64,000 nt of DNA from Prosapia bicincta (lineage: Eukaryota > Arthropoda > Insecta > Hemiptera > Cercopidae). Numbering within the stretch: the stretch's first letter is position 1; each line of letters opens with the position of its first letter. Both the position numbers and the translations under genes were made by a program. Below are positions 44,643 through 55,929 of the stretch, piece by piece. The DNA lies in contig JBAIZL010000006.1 of assembly GCA_036971475.1 (NCBI GenBank), positions 4,973,001-5,037,000 on the forward strand, read 5' to 3'. Below the pieces are notes generated by a model. It saw only the letters and a list, made by a program, of their open reading frames with translations. It had not been told where the DNA came from and did not search any database.

Positions 44643-44825
44643 ACAACAACCTCTTAACCACAGCCTTTCTTTATTTTACCCTTATGTACATTTCAGTTAC
44701 CAAGTAACCATCCTCAGAGGGATAACTAACAGTTTTTCTATGTTATCCCTCTGAGGATGGTTACTTGGTAACTGAAATGTACATAAGGGTAAAATAAAGA
44801 AAGGCTGTGGTTAAGAGGTTTTTGT
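44643..44825. repeat. PLE-type palindrome (about 84-bp arms, 15-nt spacer) with two hammerhead-like motifs
   Basis: Arms about 44643-44726 and 44742-44825. They share ccacagcctttctttatttt and acccttatgtacatttcag. The outer part has at least one mismatch. The motifs face outward, as in the 41.4-kb palindrome, and share the TGTACATA/AGGG part, so the two loci are related. Confidence 0.9.
44747..44789 (+). ncRNA. hammerhead-ribozyme-like motif
   Basis: CCCT, CTGAGGA (fits CTGANGA), extra T, GGTTAC, TTG, GTAACT, GAAA, TGTACAT, A, AGGG. Helix I is 4 bp, helix II is 6 bp including one G-T. A mirror copy lies on the minus strand at about 44679-44721. Confidence 0.5.
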
Positions 44826-45483
44826 GTATTTATTATTAATGAATATTTATATGTTTAAAATCTTGCAATAGGGATGGTTGTAAGGGTTACAATATATTAA
44901 AACATCTAAAATTATCGTCCATAATTTATAAAATATGTTAGTTTTCAATACTTGATTGAAGTTAAACTAAAACAAAAAAATATAATTTTACAATACAATT
45001 TGGCTTCACATTACTAAAATTAATACAATTCTTATATTTTTCATCACAATGTGTGGCTTTTATAAGGGTTGGAGAATTTCAACTAATAACAAATATTCAT
45101 TTATGAAGGTATCCCTAATTCAATATGAATGTATTTTTAAACATTTTAATTTCAAGTCCTACAAATCTTTTAAAAATTAAATTAGTAATTATAATCTTCT
45201 ATGGGATGATTTATAAAGGTTGAAACTATGTGATGTATCATAAATCATGTTCGAAAATATCAATGAATTTAAAAGTAACTCATTTAAACAATGTTTCAAT
45301 CAATTCAATGATATAAGCTACAGTTTTATAATGTTTGCAATAAGGTATAGTTTTCATCAATAAAAAATAAAAACATTCTCTGGCACAGGGTAGATTTTGA
45401 AGTAGAGGGTAAATAGAGTTTGAATCCAAATTTTCATGAAAATCAGGGTTGCTTACAAAAATTATATTTATATATATGATCAT
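44826..45483. other. intergenic sequence, nothing recognised
   Basis: AT-rich; a 67-codon minus-strand frame is not recognised. Confidence 0.4.
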
Positions 45484-46402
45484 TCACAGCTCCTCAAACC
45501 ACCCATACCAACATAAACTAGCTGCTTACAACACCTTGATATATCGCCTGCTTAAAACACCACTAGATAAAGAAGAACACTACCAGGAGTTAAAAACCAT
45601 AAAACATATAACACAAACTAACGGATACAACACAACAATGGTTGACAAATTATACAACCGCCTAAAAAATAAACCTAATAACCCATATACAAACATACAA
45701 CACGACAATCCCATAAAATACTTATCAATAACATACAGATCTTTGAAAACCCATAATCTAACTAAAAACTATTTATAAAAACTATATATAAATAACTACA
45801 AAATAGCCTACTCCACGCACAACAATCTCAATAAACAATTTAAACCCAAGAACAAAATCAATGACATTTACAACGTCACTGGAGTTAACAAACTAACTTG
45901 CAGTTCGTGCCCCAGTTTTTACATAGGTCAGACAGGGAGGCCCTTCTACATACATTACCAAGAACATATAAAAGCACTAACAAACAATAACTACAAATCA
46001 AACTTCGCCGATCACCTCAACTCCACAAAACATGACTACATAGACATAACATCTAACCTACAAATTCTTCATAAACAACACAGAAATAACCAACGCTACA
46101 CAACCAAACAATACGAAATATATAGACACTTCAAACTACACCCTACACACATACTCAATACACAACTCAACATTACATTACAACTCACACACACTTTTTG
46201 ACATCATAACTCCTAATAATCACAAAATACACCCACACTGCCATAATATCCCACCCCCACCCTAATATCCTAACCTACGTAAACCTTGAGATCATTTACT
46301 GTCTGGGTTGACAAAGGGACACTTCTCCCGAAACAGCCATCCTCAACAAATATAAGTAAGTGCTACTATAGGCAAGTTTGTAAATATTTACAAATGTTTA
46401 GT
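45484..46402 (+). pseudogene. longest PLE-A copy: RT thumb, GIY-YIG and 3' end
   Basis: The 45484-45778 frame encodes the end of a Penelope reverse transcriptase (SNHPYQHKLAAYNTLIYRLL, KHITQTNGYNTTMVDKLYNR). After a stop and a frame change comes the linker NLNKQFKPKNKINDIYNVTG and the GIY-YIG domain (NKLTCSSCPSFYIGQTGRPF, YIHYQEHIKALTNNNYKSNF, RYTTKQYEIYRHFKLHPTHI). The 3' end carries ctcccgaaacagccatcct and aagtaagtgctactataggc, ending near 46402. Stops make it non-functional. The RT palm (YxDD) is missing, so it is 5'-truncated. Confidence 0.85.
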
Positions 46403-47600
46403 AAAAATTATATTTTAACCTCTAATGCATAGTAAATATATGTACTTACCATCCAATTAATATTAATTAAATTTGTATTTCCATATGACACAATATAACT
46501 CTTTGGTCTTAGCTTTCATGCTTTTGTATTTCTATATTAGTATTTCTATTAAAGTGCCGAATATCATTAGGTAATTATTCTGGACTGATATATGCAGTTG
46601 CAAGTAATAGAAATATGTATAGTATTAGATTTTTTAAAGCATTTACTATTGTGTTTTAATACATGAATTATAGTTGTACTTTAAATGATTTTTTTTCTTT
46701 GCTGTTTAGATTTTAGAACATACAAGTATGTTTAGATCATTTAAATATTATTAGACAAAAATTATTAAAGTGATAACAGTTATTGACAGTGTTAAAATTC
46801 AAGATGTTTTTGATTGGCCTAATAATAATTTGGTCACATTAGCATTAAGATAATTTAGCTACAGACATTATTGATACAGTATAATTGTGATACACACAAT
46901 CTCAAATAATCGCAATTTGAGATTACTATTTTAAAGCTTGTTACTACAGAAAATTGGTCTTTAGTGACACTATTTTTAGGATTGACTTTAGACCACTTAT
47001 TTACTAAAATTGTTCAGCAGATGTGTTTCATACTGGCACAGAAAAATGGTTCAAGTCTATTTGGTACTGGTAGCCAAGTGTAATTGTATATCTGTAGCTA
47101 AAGTGTAATGTCTTTTGATCATTGATTATGTGTTTTATGAGTTACTTTTATTATGAGTATAAAATTATGTTGGAGTGGAATTGAATTTTAAAATATTTTC
47201 AGGTTGGTGTTCAGGCGGTTATATATTTCAAAATTGTTTGTTATGTTAATTTTGGTTTTCTGTATGATATTTAGAACTTGTTGGTTTGTCTTAACTTAGT
47301 GCATATATTTAGTGAACTTGTATTTTATGCCAAAGCTGTTTACTTTTATGTTTGTAATGTCTTTGGTATGTGCATTGTTTGAAGTGTTTGAGGTTGATGC
47401 ATGTTTTGCCCTATCTAGAAGCTTAGGGGAGATCTTTGCATTTGGTTTTGTACTTATTAATGACTTGTTATATTTATCTGGTTCTATTAGAGTTTTGTGA
47501 ATATTTTCCAGCTGATTATAGGTTTGTGTTTGACATTGCAGAGGGATGGCATTTTTTCAGATATGTTTTAATGAAATGTTAAAAGTAGAATGTTCTTATT
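46403..47600. other. intergenic, unassigned; weak minus-strand frame
   Basis: On the minus strand about 47500-47305 an open stretch (LIEPDKYNKSLISTKPNAKI, LLDRAKHASTSNTSNNAHTK) looks more protein-like than its surroundings. I do not recognise it and it has no clear start or splice context. Confidence 0.3.
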
Positions 47601-47633
47601 GATATCACTTGGCAAAACCACTACTGGTTGATA

Positions 47634-47732
47634 TTTTCAGCAGACATTTTTCACACTAAGTGCATTACTCTTATCCGTGACTCACAGCATTTAACAATTC
47701 ACTCACCAAACGTGAAACGCGTCTGCTGAAAA
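47634..47732 (+). repeat. 12-bp stem enclosing a GAAACGCGTC block
   Basis: ttttcagcagac (47634-47645) is the exact complement of gtctgctgaaaa (47721-47732). Just inside the right strand is gtgaaacgcgtc, similar to the PLE-B end. No CTGANGA core was found next to the left strand. Confidence 0.5.
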
Positions 47733-47784
47733 AAATCAGAATGTGTTGATTCGTCTTTTACTTTTTTTACATATTAATAAAATG

Positions 47785-47787
<3 letters not shown>

Positions 47788-47837
<50 letters not shown>
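47788..47837. repeat. TA microsatellite
   Basis: About 24 TA units. Confidence 0.9.
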
Positions 47838-47840
<3 letters not shown>

Positions 47841-48600
47841 CAGTGTCATTATTTTATTTAGTATTTGTGTTTGTCATTGTGTCAGACTTAATTTTATTCT
47901 GTATTGTATGTGAGTATTTCTAAAAACAAATGTACTATATTTCGATGTGGGAGATTTCATGAGTAGACCATAAGTTGTTTAATTTTGTGAGAATGGGAGT
48001 AATATTTGTGATTATATGTGAAGTGATTCTGAGAAGATATGAGTTATGTTAGTTTTATAAATTATTTTGTGGTTGTTGTTGGTCTACGGTTAGTGAACAT
48101 TAGTTTAACATTTTTAATGTTTCTTTTAAAATTAAGTTGGTTTATAGATTGCTATGTTGAAGAACATTGTTGTGTGGAGTTAAAAAACACAAATTATTGG
48201 AATACTTAAAGAGGATGGAAAATCTAAGATCCCAGTAACAGATTTTTGCTAATGAAAATAGTTTAAAGTAATTTCATCAAAAGAGGTAAAAACAAATGCA
48301 CCAATTTTTAAAGCTCTACAAATATATACAAAAAGACATATCTAAAAATCTTTTAATCAACCTCAAAGTAGCTCCTTCATAAAAACTAGCTTTTTATAGA
48401 AGAATATAAAATTTGAACAAAATAATCACAAACGATACAACTATCAACATCCATGTCATATAAAGAAATCAAAATGGACTTTATCAAAGAGATTATAAAC
48501 ATCAAGGTGTAAAAACAACAAAATTATTACTAATTAAAAACCAAATATGTGAAAATTTAGGAGTTTATAATACATATAAAATTCAATGTATAGCATTTCA
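47838..48600. other. intergenic sequence, nothing recognised
   Basis: AT-rich; no feature supported. Confidence 0.4.
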
Positions 48601-48624
48601 TGATTATTCAAATAAAATATACAC

Positions 48625-48970
48625 TCTGTAATTCGGCCTGGACTGAACTAATGAGACAGGATATTGAGGTACTGAAACCTGGCTGTTTGGAAAGTTCTCC
48701 TGGTCTTGAATAGTTCTGGAAAGAGCGGCCGGGAATTTGTTACTGGTAGAGTTAGTCACGTCCCAGTGGCAGGTCGGTGACCAGTCAAGGCCTCCACGGG
48801 TTGTGGTACCAAGCACAGCCTCAGGCCTGACGGACGGAGTCACAAGTTCGAGGTTGGATTCATAAGGGCAAACGTCTCGTTAAATGGATGGTAGATTTCT
48901 TAACTTTATGGCTAAAAATGCGTTCTATGAGAAGGGAGGTAAGGGCCGAGCGACTAGGTGCTCCCTTGCC
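48625..48970. other. GC-richer block of unknown nature
   Basis: A block of about 350 bp is clearly richer in G and C than its surroundings (ggcctggactgaactaatga, agagcggccgggaatttgtt, gagggccgagcg-like runs). No open frame with a recognisable domain, no terminal repeats and no tRNA-like A/B boxes were found. It could be an unrelated repeat or part of a retroelement. Confidence 0.4.
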
Positions 48971-49154
48971 ACACTCTTCTGTTTAACCATCTTTTATTTT
49001 CTTCTACATTTCAAGTAGCATAACCACACTGTATACCTGTATGACTCGCTGATTTGTAATAATATCCTTGTTGCCTTGCACTGAGGCTAGTGTTTACTGT
49101 TGACTTGTGATCATAGTATTATGTGCTGTATAGAGAGTACGTATAGTGTACATG

Positions 49155-49471
49155 TTTAGTGTGATGTCAGGAAAAAGAAAACCAATGACATTAACAAAGT
49201 CCATTTTGATGTGACATTTCAATAAAAGTATGAAATTTTGAAACGTTTGGAAAAAAGTTATGCCATTTATCTAAAGAATACAGTGTTGCCTGTGCAACAA
49301 TAAACAACATCAAGAATAAAAAAGACAAATTTGAATTGTTCTTCAAGAGCAACAAGAAATCCACTGGTATAAAAAAACTTTGAAATCAGGTAAATTTACC
49401 CAAGGGGAAGATGTACTTAATGTATGATTCATTCAAGAAAGCAGACATACAACTATTTCAGGAGAAGTCCT
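49155..49471 (+). pseudogene. Tigger-like HTH fragment, interrupted by the LINE
   Basis: Plus-strand pieces in different frames: SGKRKPMTLT, then KYEILKRLEKSYAIYLKNTV, INNIKNKKDKFELFFKSNKK, STGIKK, and finally QGEDVLNV-FIQES-HTTISG. The last piece is split by the LINE and resumes after it. These match the N-terminal HTH and CENP-B-like region of Tigger transposases. Confidence 0.6.
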
Positions 49472-52174
49472 CCTCTCGGGGGAGCCTGTAACCCCTAGAG
49501 AGCGCGTCCCCAGGTAGCGGATAGAGGAATGCCTTCAATGGTTTACCATTGGGTGGTAGGAGTGAAATAAAATAGCTCCCGCGGACCAACAGGTAGAAGT
49601 CCAACCTCTCGAGGCAATGGCACTCACCATGACTAGTGCAATGAACATATGCGATATTAATGCTACCGCGTTCGGGGCAGCCGACGCGCCGTGCCCTGCA
49701 GTCCGGGGGCACGCCGACAAATATGCTACGAGGACAGCGACTCTTAAACAAGCCAATGCTATCGCGTCTGAAACAGCTGACGCATTGTGTCCTGCAACTT
49801 TAAACATCTTACAGTTGAACGTTAACGGCACACAGAGAAAGATGGACTTACTCTCATGCCTACTTCACGAAAATAATATCCACATAGCCTGCCTACAAGA
49901 GACTAAACTAAATCCAAATCTAAGCCTCCAGATCAAAGGCTACTTGGTTATTAGGAAAGACAGAACAAAAAATCTTGGAGGGGGTCTTGCCTTCCTTGTG
50001 AAAACTCCTATTGTCAAGTATGAAGAATTCTCACCAGCTCACAATCTACCTAATGACTCCAATACTGAAGCACATGCTATCAATCTTCTCCTACCCAAAT
50101 GCACAATAACAATTGTCAACTTATACCATCCTGATACTTGACTCGGACTTCATTAAACACCTCTTCCCCTCCTCTTCTGACATCAAACTACTTCTTGGCG
50201 ATTTCAATGCCAAAAGCCCCTCATGGGGATGCCCCCAACTTGACAGCAAGGGAGAAGATGTTGAGGACCTACTATTGGACTTAGATCTCTCAACTTTAAA
50301 CACAGGAGAAAACACCTACCTATCAAAAGCAAATGGCACGACTTCCCCCCTCGATATCACAGCAATTGACTTCTCACACCTCGACCTTGCTGAGTGGAAA
50401 GTTGTTAAAACCGGCATCAGTGATCACTACCCAGTTATCACTTCCCTCAACCTTGATGTTAATTCTGGACCCCAAAACAACAAATCGTGGAACTTTCGCA
50501 AAGCTAATTGGGATAGCTTCACAGAAACCCTTGAAACTCATTGCAAACAAATACCAGACACCCAAAATTTGGACAATCTCGTTCAAATTTCCACTTGTGG
50601 TATACAGAAAGCAGCAAAGCTCTCCTTCTCAAGGGGAAAGAGAAAGAATAATTGGGTGCCCTATTGGAAGGATCGTAATATTGACACCTTGATTCACGAA
50701 AGAGATATGGCCTGTAATGAACACGAGAAGAACAACAACGTTGTAAATAGAAAAAAGCTATTAGACATCTGTAAAAAGGTTGAAGAGGAAATTTCCACCT
50801 GCAAACGCGACAAATGGGCAGATCTCTGCAATAGGTTAGATCCTAGGAAAGACCATCAACACTGGAAGGTGATCAAATCCCTTGATACAGGCAGCATCCT
50901 ACAAAATAAGCAAACAGGAGAAACTACAAGCAAGCCATACAAAAAAGCAAACGTTTTGAGCAAAAAGACATCTTCACTGATGAGCTCACTTTGGAAGAAC
51001 TCGAGTGCGCAATCCGTAACCTCAACCCCAAAAAGTCTCCAGGTATAGATCTTATCTTCAGCCAAATGATTAAATACTTTGGAGCGTCTGCCAAGCTTAC
51101 ACTTCTCCAAATCTTCAACTTATCTTGGAAATCAGGCAAACTGCCCATTATATGGAAGAAGTCTGTTATTATACCGATTTTGAAACCAGGCAAAGATGCC
51201 ACCAGCTGTAAGAATTACCGTCTTATCTCCTTAACCAGCATCCTGTGCAAACTAATGGAAAGAATCATCCACACAAGAATCATGAACTGGCTAATCGATC
51301 GTAATATTTTACACTTCTACCAAACAGCATTTAGAGCCGGGCACAGCACAGTAGACCAACTTTTTTACATGGTTCAGTCCATCATCTATGGACTTCAAGA
51401 AAAACCCCACAAAAAGACTACCTCAGTCTTCCTTGACCTCTCTGCAGCGTTTGACAGAGTCTGGAGGCAAAAACTCATTGTGATTTTACACAGTGCTGGC
51501 ATCAATGGCAACACATTACTCTGGATAAACGATTTCCTCAGACATAGAAAATTTGTTGTGAGAGTTAATGGAAAGTATTCCAAGACGCACAGATCGTGGG
51601 AGGGAGTCCCACAGAGATCGGTCTTCAGCCCTCTGCTATTCCTCATATATATGAACACCATCCATGAACACATATGCAATGAGGCTAAAATTGCCTGCTA
51701 TGCAGACGACATCGCTATCTGGCATACACACTCTGATATCTCAGTCTCTGAGCAAGCCTTAAATACCAACCTGCTTAGCATCGAAACCTGGGCTAAAGAC
51801 CTTAAGATCCTTATTAACCCTGATACAACCCGTGATTACAACATCTTCCGACGTAAATGCCGTTGCAAAACAGAAGCTCTGCCATAACAACCAAAGAAAA
51901 TCATCACTTCCCGAGCTTAACTTCGACAGGGAAATAACAAAAACAATTGCCAGACTGAGGACAATGCACCTCAAAGACATGAAAATCTTGCCTGATGGAT
52001 CAAGAACATACCCTGAATGTAGGCACTGCCCAGGGATACAGCTTGATGTGGCCAGTGCAGTGCTTCACGCCTTTGGACCCGTGTAACTGTGCTCTCTCTA
52101 CCTTTCTCTGAACACTTTTTTTCTTTTTTTTATTGTTTTTATTGCACTTGTCACACAACAACAACAACAACAAA
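49472..52174 (+). mobile_element. Jockey-like non-LTR retrotransposon with target-site duplication
   Basis: caggagaagtcct occurs at 49459-49471 and again at 52175-52187, a 13-bp target-site duplication. The element ends in an (ACA)n tail at about 52152-52174. The 5' end is GC-rich (ctctcgggggagcctgtaac), so the copy may reach the true 5' end. It sits inside a Tigger fragment. It carries an internal deletion and two frameshifts. Confidence 0.9.
49617..52086 (+). pseudogene. LINE endonuclease-reverse transcriptase, broken
   Basis: Frame 1 (49617-50141) holds the first half of an APE-type endonuclease: LNILQLNVNGTQRKMDLLSC, ACLQETKL, GGGLAFLVKT. A frameshift near 50140 leads to frame 2 (to 51048): LLLGDFNAKSPSWG and ISDHYPVITSLNLD, the catalytic end of the endonuclease. 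A second shift near 50990 leads to frame 3 (to 51887): KKSPGIDLIFSQMIKYFG, RLISLTSILCKLMERIIHTR, FRAGHSTVDQLF, FLDLSAAFDRVW and ACYADDIAIW (RT YADD). After about 51830 most of the RNase H part is missing. A last piece (ITKTIARLRTMHLKDMKILP, ECRHCPGIQL) gives the normal C-terminus. Inactive. Confidence 0.9.
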
Positions 52175-52187
52175 CAGGAGAAGTCCT

Positions 52188-52600
52188 GAAATTTTTTTCT
52201 ACCACCAATGAATAAAACCATTGTGCATTTTTTTTATTTACGTATTGTATGGTATTGTATTTTAGCACTGTTTATTTTACTGTACTCTACCCTACAATGT
52301 TTATCATTAAGCAAAAAGCACACACTGTGTATTTTACTGTCAATTTCATAATTTTTTTATTGTACTCTACAATGTTAATCGACTAACTATAACATGTGTT
52401 TATTATATTTCAATGCGCATTGTATGTTTTTAACCCTTTGACCCATAATTCCTGCATTTTTGTTAAACCAAAACTACCTATCCTAATATAGTGCCAGATT
52501 AGCAAGATTGTACTAAATAATGAGGTATTAAAGTAAGTAATAACAATTTATTGTTATTACACTTTTGCTACTACTTGTGACCAGACTGTGTCAACACAGA
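52188..52600. other. rest of the Tigger fragment and unassigned DNA
   Basis: The first bases continue the interrupted Tigger reading frame (GEVLEIFFYHQ then stop). After that I see nothing recognisable. Confidence 0.4.
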
Positions 52601-52845
52601 TCACACATACTCTTCGATCACATCACTTCTAGATTTCAAAAAAATGGTACCGAGGAAGCACAACTGCAGTATTCCTAGCGGCAAAAATACGAGGCTGAAG
52701 AAGTCATAAGACGAAAACGTTTCCTCCAAGTGTAAGTTAACAATTTAACAACTTTTAGTTAACAAAAAGTCTGGTCGCAAGTAATAGGAAAAGTGTAATA
52801 AGTAATTAAAAACCAGCTCGTCATGAACAGCAACAAGATCTCGAA
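52600..52845 (+). repeat. PLE 3' end, copy 2, with an intact-core hammerhead-like motif
   Basis: The first bases still read ITHTL-RSHHF-like PLE C-terminus (tcacacatactcttcgatca). The same 3' end as at 113-300 follows, with aagtgtaataagtaatta and ccagctcgtcatgaacagc. Confidence 0.65.
52691..52726 (+). ncRNA. hammerhead-ribozyme-like motif, small version
   Basis: GAGG, CTGAAGA (fits CTGANGA), extra A, GTC, ATAA, GAC, GAAA, ACGTT, T, CCTC. Helix I GAGG/CCTC is 4 bp and helix II is only 3 bp. Predicted cleavage is after T52722. Confidence 0.45.
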
Positions 52846-52959
52846 ATTTATTGTTCTCTTGAATTTTGTAGTCCCTTTAGTTAAAGTAATTAATTTATTA
52901 CTATTTGTAGTTATTTCAGTTTAAAATTTGAATGAAATTACACATCACTTTAATATAAC

Positions 52960-53110
52960 TTTATGACAATTTGAACTTTATATTTTGTAAATTTATAAAA
53001 ACTTACTGAGACAGAGGGTTTTTGATCGCTATGTGGTGATCTTCATCAGTGTCTCACTGATGAACTACAAAATTCAGTAGACTGATAACACAAAATTCAA
53101 GGAAGTATAT
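52960..53110 (-). repeat. PLE-C 3' end with a hammerhead-like motif
   Basis: Minus-strand motif at 53056-53007: TGAGACA, CTGATGA, A, GATC, loop, GATC, AAAAA, CCCTC, TGTCTCA. Helix I is 7 perfect pairs. The core is intact, but GAAA has become AAAA (the G12 position), so activity is doubtful. It belongs to the same end family as 13.63 and 55.4 kb. Confidence 0.6.
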
Positions 53111-53249
53111 AGTTTTGACTTCCGATGTTTACAATAGTTGTAAGAATAAACATACACCACATTTTTGTAAACATTGTAAGTCAAAACAATTATTATTTCA
53201 ATTTCAACCGATAAAAACAAAGTGGTTTCTGTAGGCCTATCCGTTTTGA

Positions 53250-53250
<1 letters not shown>

Positions 53251-53322
<72 letters not shown>
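53251..53322. repeat. TA microsatellite
   Basis: About 35 TA units. Confidence 0.9.
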
Positions 53323-53325
<3 letters not shown>

Positions 53326-54204
53326 ATCAATAACATTACACTTAACTTAACAAAGCTAAAAATTATGACCCCAGCTAAACAATTACCAAGCAATTTAACC
53401 AAAACAACTTACAAATAAATATTTGGAACCAACCTACAGCCCCAAACAAAAATTAAAAATAAATAGAAAAAATTAAAGAGAAACACCAAGACTGTGCTTT
53501 ATGTATTATAAAGTGAAAAGATTTAGTATTTTAAAATTTTTTAAAAACCCGTGATACACAAATAAGTAAACCCTTTACTTAACCGAGTACTTCTTCTTTA
53601 CACAAACAGCTGCACAAAATGCCCAACAGAACCACAAACTGCAGCAATAGTCAAAAAATATTTTTTTCAACATGATTCAGTATATCCTTGCTTCGTTTAT
53701 CTTCAGTTCTTTTTTAATTAACAAGGTATTGCTAAAAGGCACAAAAGATGTTTAAATTACTTGTGTTTTATACTTGTGTGTATGTGTGTGTTTCCGCACA
53801 CGTGTGTGTGTGTTTCTATTAATAGAGTATCAAGATTGAAAAATTAATAGCAAAATTTTTACATAAGATGTAACAAGTGTTACATAAACACTTTTAACAC
53901 ACTATTTAATGTTTATTAAACACTATAATATACATTGGTATTAAACAATTGTCTACAGTATAACTTGCTTTTTGATTAAGGATGACGACTATTCGGGATA
54001 TCAATTACTAATGAAGACAATTGTTATACATTGATATATGTCAAAGGGTATAAATTGAAGGTGAAATTACATAATATAAATAATTTTACTAATGAAGTAT
54101 GTGTATGTGATTTCATGAACCTTCTGATTTTCAAATATAAAAAATTCACATCTGCAAAACGTTTATAATGATGACACTGATGAAGCTGGATGTGTTGACA
54201 AAAC
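53323..54204. other. intergenic sequence with a short TG/CA palindrome
   Basis: A GT-rich stretch near 53770-53820 contains cgcacacgtgtgtgtg. Otherwise nothing is recognised. Confidence 0.45.
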
Positions 54205-54385
54205 ATTATATCTCACTAAAACACTTGTAAATATTTTACAATTTCCCGATAGTAGCTCTTACTTATATTTGTTGAGGGCGGCTGCTTTGGGAGATGTGTA
54301 CTCAGACTGTAACTGAGTTATTTACAAGTGTTTTAGTGAAAACTAGTAGCTCACTTGAAGATGGAATCAACAAATATTATGACTC
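54205..54385. repeat. PLE-A ends, head to head
   Basis: The left part (54207-54315, minus orientation: cactaaaacacttgtaaat ... gagggcggctgctttgggag) meets the right part (54327-54385, plus orientation: tacaagtgttttagtgaaaa, tagctcacttgaagatgga). No coding part remains. Confidence 0.65.
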
Positions 54386-54769
54386 AGTATGTTTTCATAA
54401 ATTTACTCAAATTATAAATTTGGAAGGTCATTAGTTATAAAGTTAAAATATATGGTAATCTTTATTAACATTTAAAAGTATATTTATATTGTACCTTATC
54501 CTGTTGTTTATCAAGAAGTTATAATTCACTTCTTTTTTGAATTAACTACTTGACTAAATATCAATTACTGGATTTTTTTTGTGGATGCATCTCACACTAA
54601 CACAATGCATTTTTCAAAATTATGATTCCAGTTAATTTCTCATTGAAGAATGAATTTAATTAAATTTTTAAAGCTATGAATTAATGTATCAAGATAACCA
54701 AAACATTTCCAAATATCAATATTGAAAAGTGTTAAAAAAATATATTATAAAACATAGAAACATTTAAAT
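54386..54769. other. intergenic sequence, nothing recognised
   Basis: AT-rich; no feature supported. Confidence 0.4.
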
Positions 54770-54870
54770 ATTATTTGTTTCCATCTTCAACTTGAGCAAC
54801 TAGTATAGGCAACAAAAGTAAGTGCTACTATAGACTAGTGTTTAAGTTTAAACACTTACCAGTACTGGTA
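54770..54870. repeat. rearranged PLE-A ends
   Basis: tgtttccatcttcaacttga at 54777-54796 (minus orientation) is joined to agtaagtgctactatagac at about 54818-54836 (plus orientation). It is a shortened head-to-head pair. Confidence 0.5.
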
Positions 54871-55044
54871 AGTTTATGAAACCTTTTGTTTAAAAATGTT
54901 AAAAATAATGAAATTTACATTGAATTAGTTAAAACATAATTCACTTAGTGTATACTCTCATAGGTTATAAATAAAAGTGCTGTTTTAGCACAGGAAAGTT
55001 TTTTTATACTTGTAATCTTCAGCAGGTCAATTATAAATATATAA

Positions 55045-55235
55045 TATCTCTTAAACCACAAATAATAATTGTATATGTCCTGATGTACATTTTGATTGCA
55101 AAGCAACCATCTTCAGAGATAGTTACTACAAGACTAATTTTGAAGAGTTAGTCCTGCAGCAATAACCTCTGAAAATGATTGCTTTGCAATCGAATGTACA
55201 CCAGAACATGCAACGTATTTGTGGTTTAATAGGTT
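55045..55235. repeat. imperfect palindrome with degenerate hammerhead-like motifs
   Basis: Left arm about 55045-55125 and right arm about 55160-55235. Shared blocks are ttaaaccacaaata, atgtacat and gattgctttgcaatc. Left motif (minus): CTGAAGA, T, GGTTGC, TTT, GCAATC, AAAA, TGTACATC, AGGA. Right motif (plus): CTGAAAA, T, GATTGC, TTT, GCAATC, GAA, TGTACACC. Each arm has a different core mutation. Related to the 41.4 and 44.7 kb palindromes. Confidence 0.75.
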
Positions 55236-55347
55236 TTATTTATTTATAGTAAAAAATTACACCACAGTTGCTCCAAGTTATTATTAGCTTAAGTTTGAGA
55301 AAAAACAAAAATATTTATAAATACTTTTTTAATATACAATTTTATTA

Positions 55348-55545
55348 ATCACTTAAACAATAGTTTATCACTATCCGAACTTTAAATTTTGTAAATTTGT
55401 TAAAACTTACTGAGACAGAACGTTTTCAATCGCTATGTGCCGATCTTAGCACAATCGAAAAACGTTCTGTCTCAGTAAGTTTTAACAAATTTACAAAATT
55501 TAGAGTTCGGATAGTCATAAAGTATTATTTAAGTGATTAATAAGA
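55348..55545. repeat. PLE-C palindrome
   Basis: Left arm about 55348-55430 (minus) and right arm about 55452-55545 (plus) share aaaacttactgagacagaac, aaatttgtaaatt-type and ctatccgaactttaaa. The right arm retains GAAAAACGTTC then TGTCTCAGTAAG, the second half of the hammerhead-like motif. The 5' half with the core is lost at the centre of the palindrome. Confidence 0.75.
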
Positions 55546-55885
55546 TTCACCAAACGCAGTGGACTACAAAATTCAAGAATACAATTTTAATTCATTTATT
55601 TCATTCTTACATAACTAATTTTTCAAATAAAAACAATTTAATTTAAATAAACATAATATTGTATTATTTTAAAACTTTAATGCTAATATTATTAACTTTG
55701 ACTGTAATATTAGACTGTTTTTTTTAAATGTATCAGGCACAATTTTTAAACTATGTAGTGTATTAATTTTTCCAGGCTTTATTTTTTTAATAAAAAAGTT
55801 CTTTTTAAACATTTTATTTCTTAACATATTTTTGTTACTAACTAATAAGTACATATGGTAATATATAAATAAATAAATAAATAAA

Positions 55886-55929
<44 letters not shown>

